Below, piece by piece: positions 11,661-25,640 of a stretch of DNA of 64,000 bases. The position numbers and the translations under genes were made by a program. The first letter of the stretch is position 1; every line of letters starts with the position of its first letter. Origin of the DNA: Channallabes apus (Eukaryota; Chordata; Actinopteri; Siluriformes; Clariidae); the NCBI GenBank assembly GCA_030522415.1, contig CM060121.1, positions 17,163,642 through 17,227,641 of the forward strand, written 5' to 3'. The notes under the pieces are model-generated. The model had not been told where the DNA came from, ran no database searches, and saw only the letters and a program-made list of their open reading frames with translations.

Positions 11661-11733
<73 letters not shown>
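11661..11733 (+). repeat. Microsatellite (TG)36
   Basis: A nearly pure TG run of about 73 bases in otherwise unique sequence. Confidence 0.97.
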
Positions 11734-13891
<2,158 letters not shown>

Positions 13892-13905
13892 ATACATACA
13901 CATAC

Positions 13906-14277
13906 ATATACTGATCAGCCATAATATTATGAACACCCGCATCATATCGAGTAGGCTCCACCTTTGCTAAAACAGTAAGGACCTGCTGTGACACATCTTT
14001 TTTGGAACAACAGCATTAACCTTTTTCTCAATTTGAGCTAAAGGAGCTCTTCGATTGGATCAGACTACACAGGCCAGCCTTCACTCCCCATGTGCATCAG
14101 TGTAAACCTTGACCACCCATGACCCCGTCACCAGTTCACCAGTTTTCCTTCCTTGGATCAGTTTTGGTATGTCCTGACCATTGCAGCCTGGGAACATTCC
14201 ACTAAAGATGCAGTTTTGCAGTTGCTCTGACCCAGTTGTCTAAGCCATTTGGAAAACTTTTGACTGGTACTGTATAC
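13906..14277 (-). mobile_element. Tc1-like relic, copy 1 of a head-to-tail pair
   Basis: It begins with TACTGATCAGCCATAATATT, a terminal inverted repeat type common in fish Tc1-like elements. Read on the minus strand, the stretch at about 14225-13990 still resembles the helix-turn-helix part of a transposase (GTTCCCAGGCTGCAATGGTC, then GAAAACTGGTGAAC and GGGTCATGGGTGGTCAAGG), but stops and gaps are frequent and the catalytic half is missing. A large internal deletion has joined one end to the N-terminal part. Confidence 0.6.
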
Positions 14278-14600
14278 CAATCAGCCAATATATTAAACCC
14301 CTTAGATTTTCGGTTCCACTTGTGCCACCAGAGTGACTCTGGTCCCTTGGGGCATCCCTACTGTTTGGAAGCGGGGTTGTCAGTGCTGGGCTCTTTGCCT
14401 TCTGGGTCCCAGCAATATGGGCTGTGGTGCACTGGGTGTTCGGGTACCTTCAATTTTGGCAATTTGTTCTGCATTGGCTTTACTGTGGAGACAGATCTGT
14501 CAGGCTGGCCTTTGGTTTCCAAAAGCATGGGTGAGACTTGGGTGCCAACGATCCAGGCACCATTAGCTGTTGTATAGTTGGTGGTCAGTTCACTTTTTAA
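14278..14600 (-). mobile_element. Tc1-like relic, copy 2 of a head-to-tail pair
   Basis: A second terminus, CCAATCAGCCAATATATTAAA, starts where copy 1 stops and points the same way. The sequence after it (CCACTTGTGCCACCAGAGTG, GGGGCATCCC) resembles the C-terminal coding end of the same Tc1-like family read in reverse. Beyond about 14370 the similarity fades. The 113- and 77-codon frames here are shadows. Confidence 0.5.
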
Positions 14601-15792
14601 ACATTCAATTTAGGAAATTCCTGTTACACATGAAACACCAAAGCCATTTTTTGTTTGCTAATGTAGACTGAAAACAGTTTGAATTCCTCTGGGACACATC
14701 TAAACACTGCAAAGTGCAAAATGGTGCTCACAGAAGACAAGGTACATAGAATCCCTGGAATGTCTACAGAACAGATGATGCTACAAAACCATAGAATGAA
14801 AAACTCTACAGGGAAAACTATACAGTTCAAGAAAGTCATTTAAGTGTAGTTTAGATTATAGTGTATGATGGAAAACAACAGCTTGTTAGGATCTGATGTC
14901 AAAAATGTTTATACCATGAATCCATCATTTTTAAAGTAATATCTAGGGGTCCAAAACAGGTTTAAGGAATGAATTATTATACTTTTATTAATTTGGCTAG
15001 AGGTTTTAAAATTTTCTCTCTGATTGATTAAGTTTTAAATTTAAATATATTTGATTGTCTCCCATGCATGGGATTTTAATAGTGGGATCAACATGGATAA
15101 ATGAACAGTTTGAGAGCAAAACAAGATAAAAGCCATTTTCAGACTTTCTCAGTCATTTTGGAAATTTATTGTTAGCAGGAGCCACAAGGCTGTCAGTAGA
15201 AAAACATGATACATTTTTAATGAAACATTTGCCGTGCTTAGATATCTGCCTGAAGTTTAACCTGCACCATAAGTGAAAGTTATGTACAGTTTTGTGACAG
15301 ATTTAATAATCTACTTTAAAATAAGTTACTTGCTCAATATAAACAAACACCTGCACCAATACATATTAATTAGATATTTGGGATTTGTTATTTGGGGCAT
15401 TTGTTCTTATTTTCACTGCTGAAATAAGAGTGCTGAAATGGTAGAAGTGAATCTTAATGCACTGGAATTGTTTTATTAACAAGGTGTAAGATAATCAAAA
15501 GTTAAAACATTTTATTCCTTTGCATTAATAAATTAGACAGGCAGACATGTACATGGGTTTCAACCTGGAATAATAATATCACTGATTACATTAAAGCTGA
15601 TCAGCTAATTTTAGGGTTAACCTTTTAACTATTTCTACAAACTCTTTAATAAACTCTTTAAAATTACGCAGATAATGCTACAAAATATTCATGAGATGAA
15701 TAATTTTGTGTACAAGAGACATAATGCATGTGTACCTGAAGCTATTGTCCCCTGATTATGTTTGCTGTGCCCCCTTCATGATTTCTGAACTC
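14601..15792. other. Unique non-coding sequence
   Basis: AT-rich, no supported gene. It ends exactly at the 8-bp target duplication of the hAT-type element. Confidence 0.5.
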
Positions 15793-17154
15793 ATTATACC
15801 CAGAGGTGGAAAGAGTAATAAAATTTTGTACTCAAGTACAAGTACTGTTACTTCAGTGAAATTTTACTTAAGTACAAGTAAAGTTACTCTTATAAAAATC
15901 TACTCAAATAAAAGTAAAAAGTAGCTCATTAAAAAATTTACTCAGAGTAAAAGTTACCGAGTTACTTTTTTATTTTAATTTTTTTAATAGTGGGGGTGAT
16001 TCTTTTGCTGAATTGTTTTGCCCTTGGGTGTTTCCATGTTCACTCTTATATTAACAGATTATTGTTTGTTTTTAAATGTTTGCTGTGGGTGTCGATTGTA
16101 TACTGATCTGGCTCTGCTTTTTTTTTTTTGTTAAATATATAAAAAAAAAAAACACACACACACAGCGGGGGTGGGATGAGGCATTCTAGCATAGTTCAAA
16201 AAAGATGAGCAGATATAAATCTCAAACTAGTTGTTTTTAACTGAAGGAACACCTTTGCATAATAAAGTGGTCACTTAAATATGGTGTTACGTCCCAGTCT
16301 AGGGCCAAACAGCAAAAGAATGGTTCAGGGTTCTATTTTAAACTGTATGGAAATGGTGGTATATGGCAGAAAGAACTAGATCCAATCATTAACTGATGAA
16401 ATAATGAGGTTTGTATATACACACACACACACACACACCAGGAGGAGGAGGATCAGATTCAGGATGGACCCAGGCCAAAATAACAAACAAAATGGTATTT
16501 ATATTTAGTAGCTAGATTACCTGCAAAAAGAAACAACAACAAAAAAAAACCCACAAACAAAAATACAGGTACCTTCCCGGACTCCCTAAACCAAAAACAG
16601 TGAAATTATCTACAAATATATACAAAGACCAACCAAACCAAAGGGACAAAGCAATAATCAAAGTCAATTGGAGGCAAAAAGTCAAACCAGAATACACAAC
16701 CAAATATCAAAACGCCAAAATCACAACCTCTTTCATCTTTCCCGCGTCTCTCTCCGGGTTATACTGTACATGGTCGCGCTAGTCGATGACGTCACTCAGG
16801 GCGGAAGCGACCGTGTGGAAGGTCAGGTAGCTGCCGATGTCAGAAAACCTGGAGTGGAGTCTGGAGCGGCGCGCGACCAGGACATGATACACACACGCGA
16901 GCGCAACGGAGCATTTATACAAAGCATATTTTCATTATTTTAGCATTTTTATTCATTTATTTTTTACTCAGTAGCGAATATGATTTAAAATGTAGCGAAT
17001 TACAATACTTGTAGCGAAAAACAAAACGTACTTAAGTAAAAGTGAAATTACAGATTTTTAAAACTACTTAAAAAAGTAGAAATACACAAAAAAGCTTCTC
17101 AATTACAGTAACGCGAGTAAATGTAATTCGTTACTTTCCACCTCTGATTATACC
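15793..17154 (-). mobile_element. hAT-type non-autonomous element, copy A
   Basis: The body is 15801-17146. It is bounded by CAGAGGTGGAAAG at the left and its inverse CTTTCCACCTCTG at the right, and by a perfect 8-bp duplication, ATTATACC (15793-15800 and 17147-17154). CAGAGGTG termini with 8-bp duplications define the hAT superfamily, and the subterminal ACTTAAGTA/TACTCAAGTA-type repeats are like those of Tol2. No transposase is present, so it would need one in trans. It is reversed relative to copy B (38928-40284) and shares nearly all of its sequence. It keeps about 170 bp near 15990-16165 that copy B lacks, and lacks about 70 bp that copy B has. Confidence 0.9.
16736..16905 (-). promoter_or_regulatory. 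Promoter-like core inside hAT copy A
   Basis: The only CpG-rich stretch of the element. Read on the minus strand it has GCGCGCGCCGC-type CpGs, then GAGTGACGTCATCGAC, which contains the palindrome TGACGTCA, the consensus binding site of CREB/ATF factors. About 25 bases further, where copy B has CATATATAAACC, this copy reads CATGTACAGTATAACC, so the TATA-like box is damaged here. Promoter activity is an inference from motif content only. Confidence 0.4.
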
Positions 17155-18381
17155 CTTATGGAACCACAGACTAGACTGATGTTGATGTCAATTGGATTAT
17201 TTATTTTGCCTCCCTTTACTATATAAAGCACTGTTGATGAAAATTTGAGTGAAACTGAAACTGGTAAAAGAAAGAGAATAATCACAATCAAATGAGTTTT
17301 CACTTGACCAAAAACATAGCCTTTTGTAAAATACTATATGTAATAGATGATTTCTTCCATAAGAGTTTGTAATATTTACAAATTATGCATTAAATTATAC
17401 AAACCTACAAGAAATTAAAAAGTTTTTGATGTTTTTATGCTTTTAGATTAGCTTTTACTATATATACTATATGCACCTTGATGCAAATCAAGTCACAGTC
17501 AATCAAGTTTAATAAACTTTTAATATCCAGTAGGTTTATGATAAATCATTATGATTCCTATTTTATAATACATGCAATTATTCCAGGCACCCAATAACAA
17601 TGGTGTCCATTATAAATCAGTCAGAAGAAGGAACTACTGTAACTTCAAACCCTTTAAAACTCTCCAACTGGCCATTACTTTGCCAAAGCTCAGCCTATTG
17701 GGGTTTGTAATTATACTATGATGACAGTGTCACATTTGGTTTCAGCTTTAACAGGAGCAGCCTGAATGGGAAATGTCCTTATTGTTAAAGAATGGAAGTC
17801 TTGTTTGAAGCTATGTCCATGGAAAAAAAGCCTCAGTGGAAGAGGAGTCCCTCATGCCTTTGTGCTTAGTTGATGGAAGCTGTGTGAAGTGGAGAATGCT
17901 AAGAGCGGAGACAAAAACTCAACGCTCAGAGCCTTGACTAGAGTAAGAGCAAAGCATACCGCACGCACAAAAAGGCAATGCATCAAAAGTAATGTAATCG
18001 GAGAAAAAATAAATAAATGAAAGTGATGTTTAGGAGTAAAGAGGATAATAGAGAGTGGAAAACGTACGAGAGTATGTTAGTAGGATAGGAAAGGAATATA
18101 TAATCAGGATGTGGATCAAGGGCAGCAAAGAGTTGGTTGGTACTGTATAGTTAATTATGAATTAATGAAGCCTACACATGAGACTTTGAAGAAGGAACAC
18201 CCACATCAGCCTTTTGTATTCTATTTTCAAGTGAAAAGGCCTTTATTGATGGGGTCAACTGACAGAGACTGATTTGCTGTCAAGATTTTTTTTTTAAATT
18301 ATGACTGCAGCAAGTGTCAGGTTTATGTATAACTGTAGGGACAAGCTTAAGTATGAAAGACATAATGGCGTCCATGATTTT
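17155..18381. other. Unique non-coding sequence
   Basis: No gene or transposon recognised. AT-rich, with a less AT-rich, possibly conserved patch near 17620-17960. Confidence 0.45.
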
Positions 18382-18833
18382 TACAAACTGGATTCCAAAA
18401 AAGTTGGGACACTAAACAAATTGTGAATAAAAAACTATCTTTCTGCGCAACATTGTGGGAATTGGTGATCCTCTACCCATCTTGGCTTCTGAGAGACACT
18501 GCCACACTGAGAAGCTCTTTTTATACCCAATCATGTTGCCAATTAACCTAATTACTGTTAATTGGTCTTCCAGCTCTTCGTTATGCTCAAATGTACTTTT
18601 TCCAGCCTCTTATTGCTACTTGTCCCAACTTTTTTGGGATTTGTTGACACCATGACATTTTGATTCACCATATTTTTCCCTTAAAATGATAAATTTTCTC
18701 AGTTTAAACTTTTGTTCCAAGATTTATGTTCTATTCTGAATAAAATATTGACATTTGCCATCTCCACATCATTGCATTCAGTTTTTATTCACAATTTGTT
18801 TAGTGTCCCAACTTTTTTGGAATCTGGTTTGTA
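18382..18833. mobile_element. MITE with long inverted repeats and TA flanks
   Basis: The body is 18384-18831, with TA at 18382-18383 and 18832-18833. The ends are inverted repeats of about 50 bp with two mismatches (left CAAACTGGATTCCAAAAAAG, then GTTGGGACACTAAACAAATTGTG). A partial inner copy of TTGTCCCAACTTTTTTGGGA occurs at about 18618-18640. With no coding capacity and a TA duplication, it fits a Tc1/mariner-type MITE; this family is common in fish as far as I recall. Confidence 0.85.
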
Positions 18834-20516
18834 TTACATTTTGTAATTCTGCTTGAAGTAAGGGTTTGAGAAGCACTTTGTCACTTTTATTATGTTCCTA
18901 TTCCATCCATCCATCTAGAAACCTCTGAAGTCCAACTAGGGACCGTGGAGGCCAATGGTGATTACCATTGTATTTATGCCCATTTTTGCAACCTATGAGC
19001 TTAAATACTGTATATAGACTGTCCATCCACTGCTAGCTTTCTTCAGCATATCTGAGCAAGCCACTGTCCTGTAACTCACCCTAAAAAGTCATAATACTTA
19101 CTAATATTATCTTATTTATCTTATACAGTGTTAATCCCTATCCCTCTCTTCCTCATTTCACACACAACCTGATTTAATGATTACTTTCACCAACCACTAT
19201 TTCTTGTCTGAAGGAAACAAGTTCAAAAACCTTTTGTATCCATCATTAAGTAAGGCGATGTCAAACATGGCAATCATTTCCAACTGTAAACAACAGTTTC
19301 CGCTACACTCGTTGCCATTCATCTCTGCATGTGGAACACATACAGTACCATGGTGGCTTACAGAGGATAAAAACATGAAACTATTTTGCAGAATCAACAT
19401 CACAAGACAGAAAACTGGGTAGGCCAAGCCTTTTTATTTTGCCTTGCTGCAGTCTAACAAGAGGGAATTGTACACTGGCTCTGAGTGGAAGGGAGGGAGA
19501 CAGTCTGAAGGAAGGATGAAGCACTAAATAATACAACATCTCAAGGACAGTGAGCCGGGGACTGCTGCCAAGCTGTTCCCCTGATAAGAAAGCAGATGCA
19601 ATCGATACATAAGCCGCACCTAAAATATTATGGAAGCATACATCCAAGTGAAATATGAGGTTTAACATAGGAGGAAGGAACAGACAGATAAAGGGGGGGG
19701 GGAAGAAAACAAAAGGATCTAACAGAGAAATCTCATGTTACACGGGTAATGTTTTGGTGCATAGGACAGGCACCTTAATGAAAGATCTAGTAAAGCAGTA
19801 AGAAGTGCTTCAATCATGTCTGAGGAATTTCACCATATTGCATCCTACCTTTCCATATGCACAATCCGACATGCCATTACAATTCAGTGATCAGCACTTA
19901 CTAGTATAGTCTGCTAAGGTCATGTTAAAGCAAAATAATGACACTGTCTGTGGGTGATGAAACTGGCAACCACTGATGTAGGAGACAGACATGAGGGAAG
20001 TGAACTGTCTGATTGTTAAACAGTAGTCATCTGTCTCTGGATGGTGAAAGAGATATGAGGGCATCCTTACACAGCAGTCATGTTATGTGCTTCCAATTAG
20101 TTTATAATCAATTGAATGGTATTGCTTTCCATTTGGCCCAGTGTGATTTTCAGATCCTTATAGAAATCTGATGCCAAGGTTCCTGGGAAGACAGATAGGG
20201 CTTTCATTTTGTTGTTCCAAACAAAATAATGCAAAGGAGATGAAGCAGTAAGTCTCTTGCAGTGAATAATTTGCTATTTGCAATTTATTGCCATCCAAAG
20301 AGTCAATTCAAAGAACCAACACAGTGACATCATGGCCTGACAATATGGACTAACACAGAGGACACTGCTTCAACACTAATATGGAAACATATTGAATTTA
20401 TTTTAAGCTGGACTTTTATCTCATTAGCGTGCTGGTAATAATTTCTGTAACTTAATTAATAATGTCTATTAAAGTTCACTCGAGCATCATAACTCATGGC
20501 TAAAATTGATCATAAT
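18834..20516. other. Unique non-coding sequence
   Basis: No gene seen. It includes a purine-rich stretch at 19470-19530 and a G9 tract near 19693-19701. The 95-codon minus-strand frame over 19381-19668 has no recognisable motif. Confidence 0.45.
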
Positions 20517-20581
20517 TGCGACATGGTGGCTTAGTGTTCAGCACTGTCACCTTGCACCTCCAGGGTCAAGGGTTCGATTTA
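20517..20581 (+). repeat. V-SINE head fragment
   Basis: Only the tRNA-like head is present: GACATGGTGGCTTAGTG, AGCACTGTCACC, CTTGCACCTCCAGGGTC and GGTTCGATTT, with an extra AAG inserted near box B. Sequence after 20581 is unrelated. Confidence 0.8.
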
Positions 20582-21401
20582 GCATTTTGCAACACCTTGA
20601 ACAATACAACCCCTTTTTCCAAGAAAAAACAAAGTGAAATTCATGGCTCTGTTATGGAATTAAACAAGTGTGTTCGTGTTCAGTGAAAGACAGACAGACA
20701 GTTTGCGTGTTTTGTCCTTTATCATGTGTAAAGAAAAACACAGAGACTTGCTGTGCAAACACAGTTTAATGAGATGCATATCCAAAAATAAAAGTGCTGT
20801 TTTGGAAGCACGCATAGTTTGCTAGATAAGTATGGAGACCAGAGTTTCACCCCTACACCTGCTCTTTCCAGAGGAAAAACTCAGTGAGCAAGGTTAAGCT
20901 GTATTATAATGTGGCCACCAAGCTTATATTACTCATGTCAAATATTATTCAATTTAGTCCTATCATGCAGTCAGTCACCTGGCAGATATATCAGTTGTCC
21001 TTAGAGTTTTGCTGCTTCTTTAACCAGTCTAGCTAGGCGGAGATACCAGGGTACTTAAAGAAATTGTACATTCCATCTAATATTTTTTGGTGTTTTCAAA
21101 TGTTGGCAAGGCATCTTTTGGCTCTAGGTTGGATGACAGCTAACCAGAAGGTCTTATTCATGAGTAATTTATCTTCTTCTGCTCTAGGCAGATTGACATG
21201 GTTGGTTGCTTCTGTAGTCTGTCTGAAACTTGTTTACAAGGTTCAATGCCTTAATTTATGGCTCAAGGGGTTAATGTTTTAGCCAACAAGATCTATCACT
21301 TAATCAGAGCCCACACTCTGTCCCTTCAGTTTGTCTCTCTTTTCTTTCCTTTTGTCTGTGTTGCACAGATTGAATCAAGATGACTCTTGTGTTTATATAC
21401 G
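20582..21401. other. Unique non-coding sequence
   Basis: No recognisable gene or repeat. The 72-codon frame at 21064-21282 has no identifiable motif. Confidence 0.45.
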
Positions 21402-21824
21402 TACAGTACCAGTAAAAGGCTTAGACACAAGTTTGGAATAATATCTACTTTCTAGAACGTTACTGGATTTTAAAAAAACAACAACTATGAAATAACACAC
21501 ATGGCATTAGGTCATTAAGTAAGGTCAGCAAGTAAGGTCAGCTGTTCTGGAATAGTTCCTGCAAGAACAGTGTTGTCAAGTGCATTTGCAAAACCCATCA
21601 AGTACTACGATAAAGCTGGCTCTCATGAAGACCATGCCAAAGACGGACTGCAGATAAGGCATTATAAAGCATAAATAACAGACACGTCTCAATATCAACT
21701 GTTCAAAAATATAATTGAATATTTTGGACCTGTTCAGCATTGTTTTACAATGTAATTAAAATAAAAAATAAAAATAGGAAAGACCATGGAATTAGATGCT
21801 GTGTCCAAACTTTTTGGTAGTGTA
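21402..21824. mobile_element. Tc1-like MITE with TA flanks
   Basis: The body is 21404-21822. The left end CAGTACCAGTAAAAGGC and the right end, read inversely, CACTACCAAAAAGTTTGGACAC share the terminus of a Tc1-like family widespread in fish (CAGTACCAGTCAAAAGTTTGGACAC-type). TA flanks each side. No transposase is readable. The interior (CTGTTCTGGAATAGTTCC) matches the relic at 40296-40780, so both are deletion derivatives of one family. Confidence 0.8.
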
Positions 21825-22340
21825 TATCAAAGTGATTTTATATATACTGTATACATAAGGTATACACATATAAGGTTTCTGAGCAGAATGTTGCCAAAGT
21901 GCAACAAACTGCATCTTTTGGTAGGTACTAAATACTGTTTATCAGAAACACCCCACAAGACTGTTTTGGAGATATTCATTGTTGCCAGTATTCTAGCAAT
22001 CACAATTTTGCCCAGCAGGATTTTTTTTGACAATGGTAATTTGGTACCATTATGGACATTGGAACACCACTGTTATTGGGTTATTTTTAAAGTAATAATT
22101 ACTTTGATAAATGATGTTGGATCAATGTTGACTACATGAGATTGGGGCAACATTGTCATCTAGTCAACATTGGGATGAGAGTACGGCTGCTTGGGACTCA
22201 AACAAAGATAACAGCAGTGAGAGCAGTGATTGCTGATCAACTAGGTATCCAGCTGGTAAAACTAGTAAATAAGCATATATTGCTTTAAAAATAAAAATCC
22301 TCTAAACAAAAAATACTAGACTGCAAATTACCAAACCATT
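21825..22340. other. Unique non-coding sequence
   Basis: AT-rich. Frames of 117 and 68 codons overlap on opposite strands and lack any motif. No gene is supported. Confidence 0.45.
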
Positions 22341-22745
22341 TAATCAGGAATCATTCATTCATTCATTCATTTCCTATACCGCTTAATCCTGTGTTCAGGG
22401 TCGCAGGGGACCTGGAGCCTATCCCAGGAGACTTCGGGCACTAGGCGGGGTACACCCTGGACAGGGTGCCAATCCATCGCAGAGCACACACACATACACA
22501 CACTCACACACCCAATCACACACCACGGGCAATTTAGGAACGCCAATTAGCCTAACCTGCATATCTTTGGACTGTGGGAGGAAACCGGAGTACCCGGAGG
22601 AAACCCACCAAGCACGGGGAGAACATGCAAACTCCATGCACACAGAGACGGGAATCGAGCCTGGCCAGGGAATCGAACCCAGACCCTGGAGGTGCAAGGC
22701 GACAGTGCTAACCACTACACCACCGCGCCGCCTAATCAGGAATCA
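22341..22745 (-). mobile_element. V-SINE (DANA/Mermaid-like), full length with 13-bp TSDs
   Basis: The body is 22354-22732, reading leftwards: tRNA-like head at the right (box A and box B words as in the copy at 5604), conserved core, and a GAATGAATGAAT tail at the left. A perfect 13-bp duplication, TAATCAGGAATCA, lies at 22341-22353 and 22733-22745. It is very close in sequence to the 5604-5985 copy, so both insertions look recent. Confidence 0.9.
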
Positions 22746-22748
22746 GTC

Positions 22749-22773
22749 AAAAAAAAAAAAAAAAAAAAAAAAA
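22749..22773 (+). repeat. Poly(A) tract
   Basis: About 25 A in a row, three bases beyond the target duplication of the V-SINE. It is not the SINE tail, which lies at the other end. Confidence 0.9.
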
Positions 22774-22988
22774 CTAACTAGTATCAGCATGTCAAGGATG
22801 TACAGGTATGTACCACTTAACATCTGAGATCTGTTGTGCAGACATGCAATTTGGGTGGTGTAGAAATTAACATTGTGACATAAAGATAAAAATTAAAGTT
22901 GATATTCTGTTGTTTTAAGATTATATTTGCAACATTGTTTTGCAATGATTGTTTGTGTCATTCATTTAAAGGTATTACAAAATTATTT

Positions 22989-23580
22989 TGTCAGGATAAT
23001 GAGACGAATGCAAGTGCAGATCGGCACTGGTTGAATTATTTGCAACATTAGACAATCCAAAACATGAGCTGAATAAAGGTTAAAAAAATAAATAATAAAA
23101 TAAACTTCAAGCAAAGCACAATCAGAATATCATAGGCAAAACTAAGGATCAGGATCAGAACCCGAATTACAAGGGCAAAAACAATGTTTGGCAATGTCAG
23201 AGTAGAACTGAAATACTTCACACTGAACTCAGAGGATCAGAGGATCTGTAGATGCTGTGTAATGAAAAACATGTGTTGTCGGTTAGTAATCAGGAGACCT
23301 TGAATGGAGAATGGAATGTTGCTGGGAATTGTAGTTCATGCCTTCCATGCTTGTTGGCTCATATCTCAAAAAAGGAAGAACACTCCTTACCATGATGAGT
23401 AGAGAAGCACCTCAGAAACACAACACATTAATATGTCAAGGTGGCTACAACAACAGAAGATCACTTTGGGTTCCATTAATTTCTGCCAAGAACAGTAATC
23501 AGAGGCTGTAGTGGGCACATGGGCACAGGATTAACTAAACTAGACAGCTGAAAACTGGAAACCTGTTACCTGGTCTAACA
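22989..23580. mobile_element. Possible solo LTR
   Basis: A 592-base stretch starts TGTCAGGATAATGAG and ends CTGGTCTAACA, giving the TG...CA edges of a long terminal repeat with short imperfect inverted ends (TGTcAg / cTaACA). Composition and phrases such as GCTGGGAATTGTAGTTCATG resemble fish LTRs. The flanking bases do not form a clear 4-6 bp duplication, so the call is weak. Confidence 0.35.
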
Positions 23581-25514
23581 GTTCTACCTCTGTTTAGGTG
23601 CCAGTGTTTTCAGGGCATTCAGTTAGAGTTCAAATTAAAAAAATTTTTAAAAGATAAGTTTATTTTCATTTTTTTTGTCCTGCTTTGTTGTACTGTATAT
23701 GCTTAAACATACAGTATAGTTAAGGTTGAGTTATTTGTTAATTTCTTCCTAGTGGATTGTCTAGCAGTCCATACTGATTCCACAAAGATAAGCACATACT
23801 CAGATCACTTTCAGGCTTCACAGTTGTATACTTTCACGCCTGTAGTCATCTGACTTTCTTGAAAGTACAGTCCAGTCAGCCTGTACAGACTGGGGTCAAA
23901 GATTCATTTTATCACTTTTTTTTTTGCCAAAGAGAAATTTTCTCAAATCTCATACTTAAGATGTCTTTACAAACAATATGGAGAGATAGAGATAACTCTG
24001 CTGTTTAAGCTTGGGGCAAAATTCAAATGAGTGTCTGATTTGAAAAAGAAGCGAACTGCTTTTGAAAAGCCTGTGCTTTTCCATTCTCAGTGTCAGGCTG
24101 CATTGTCAAATTTCCAAAATTTTTGTCAAATTAAGAATGTTAATTCATTTTGTAATACCTTTTTATTTAGTAGACTTAATTATTTTAGTGTCATGTTTAA
24201 TAATGTCGGGCGGTTGTGTGTGTGTGGGGGGGGGGGGGGTCCGAAATGAACTGGCTTCTCTGGTAGTGGGGAGAAAAAGGGTCTGTATGGCTTGTCCTAA
24301 AGTGACACACACTCGGAGTGCAGATTAAATGCATGTGAGCGAAAAATAGCACACCATACTGTATCTGAGCGGTTCTGTCTCTAAAGTCAAAACAAAATGT
24401 CAAAAATGGCCTTCAGCACCTAAGACTTGCAAATAAAGTCACAGTTTAGAAAAATCAGCCCTAGCATTCAGACATGCTACACATAACCACTTCCTCTCAG
24501 GTGAAAAGGCCAATGAATGGAGTACTAGTGGAACCCATGTTTGCATTAGCCAGGCCCAAATGCCAAACATCAATAAGGGCTGTTTAGCAGCCATTCATTC
24601 ACTCATGCATCCATATAAGGCTTCAGTTGTGTGTTGTTTGCAGTCTAAACATGACAGCTAGGTAGTTCAGTGCGTCCTGTTCTTTAACTCGACTTTGCAT
24701 AGTCTACTCAGTGTATTGTAAAACTGTACGAAGTGTAAGAATGCAAATGTAAGAAGAGTCCCACTAAAAATGCACTAACAAAAATGCATGCATGACCACA
24801 AGTCTTTTTAAAGAACTATCACACGTTCACAGAGGAAAAGCCACAGCTAGTTTGTAGCAAAATTCAAACTGGAACAAAAATGTACTGTATACTCCTAATA
24901 CAGAACTGGCCCTTGCTTTACCCAAATCATTGACATCTTTGAATAAAATTCATCATTCACGTTTATAGTACTGTACTGTAATTTGCATGTCTATCAGATA
25001 ATTTTTCTGTTCTGCTTTTTAAGTTTGAAGTTAGAAAACCTTTTTTTTTTTTTAGCCTGTACAATAATTTACACAGCATAAACATGTAGTTGTACTGTGG
25101 CTTACACATGTTCAGCTGAAATTTCATGAACTACATAGACTGTCACTCTAAAAGCCTATCATTAAATGTCTATAAATGTAACACTCCTTTTTTTTTTTTT
25201 TTTTGAGCTTATTTTATAAGTCAACATAGGAATGGTGGACATGATTCCGTTTGTGGTCACATTCAAATGTTCTTACTTTAAAACATTAATCATGTGCTTC
25301 ATTTGGATTTATTAAAAGTTACTCAAACAACTTTAATTTGGACTTTCATATGCTATAGCTAAATATATTCGCTGGTGTGAAGCCAAATTTCACACAGAAG
25401 TATTCACCATAGCCAACTCAAGTCATAAAATGATATGATGAGTCACTGAGTCAAGGCACAATAGTGTGCTAAGGCTCTGAAGGGCCAAACACACAGCCAC
25501 CTGCATGCTATAGA

Positions 25515-25640
25515 CCAACGGAAGAGCAGAGTTTGTTGTTGCCGGGTAAGGGTTCCACCGCCCCTTCTTCTCATTGGCTGTCACTGTCCTTAAACCCCCA
25601 CCCCTTCCAGAGCAGCTGGATCGGGGACAGGCAGGGACAC
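25515..25640. promoter_or_regulatory. GC-box/CCAAT cluster, possible promoter
   Basis: In an AT-rich background this patch has CCGCCCC, an inverted CCAAT box (ATTGGCT) and AAACCCCCACCCC within about 60 bases, followed by GGATCGGGGACAGG. These are typical proximal-promoter words (Sp/KLF and NF-Y sites). No open reading frame or splice structure follows, so a promoter for an unseen transcript or an enhancer are both possible. Confidence 0.25.

Noticed and set aside
14236..14577. 113-codon plus-strand frame
   Set aside because: Lies antisense to a Tc1-like relic; no domain.
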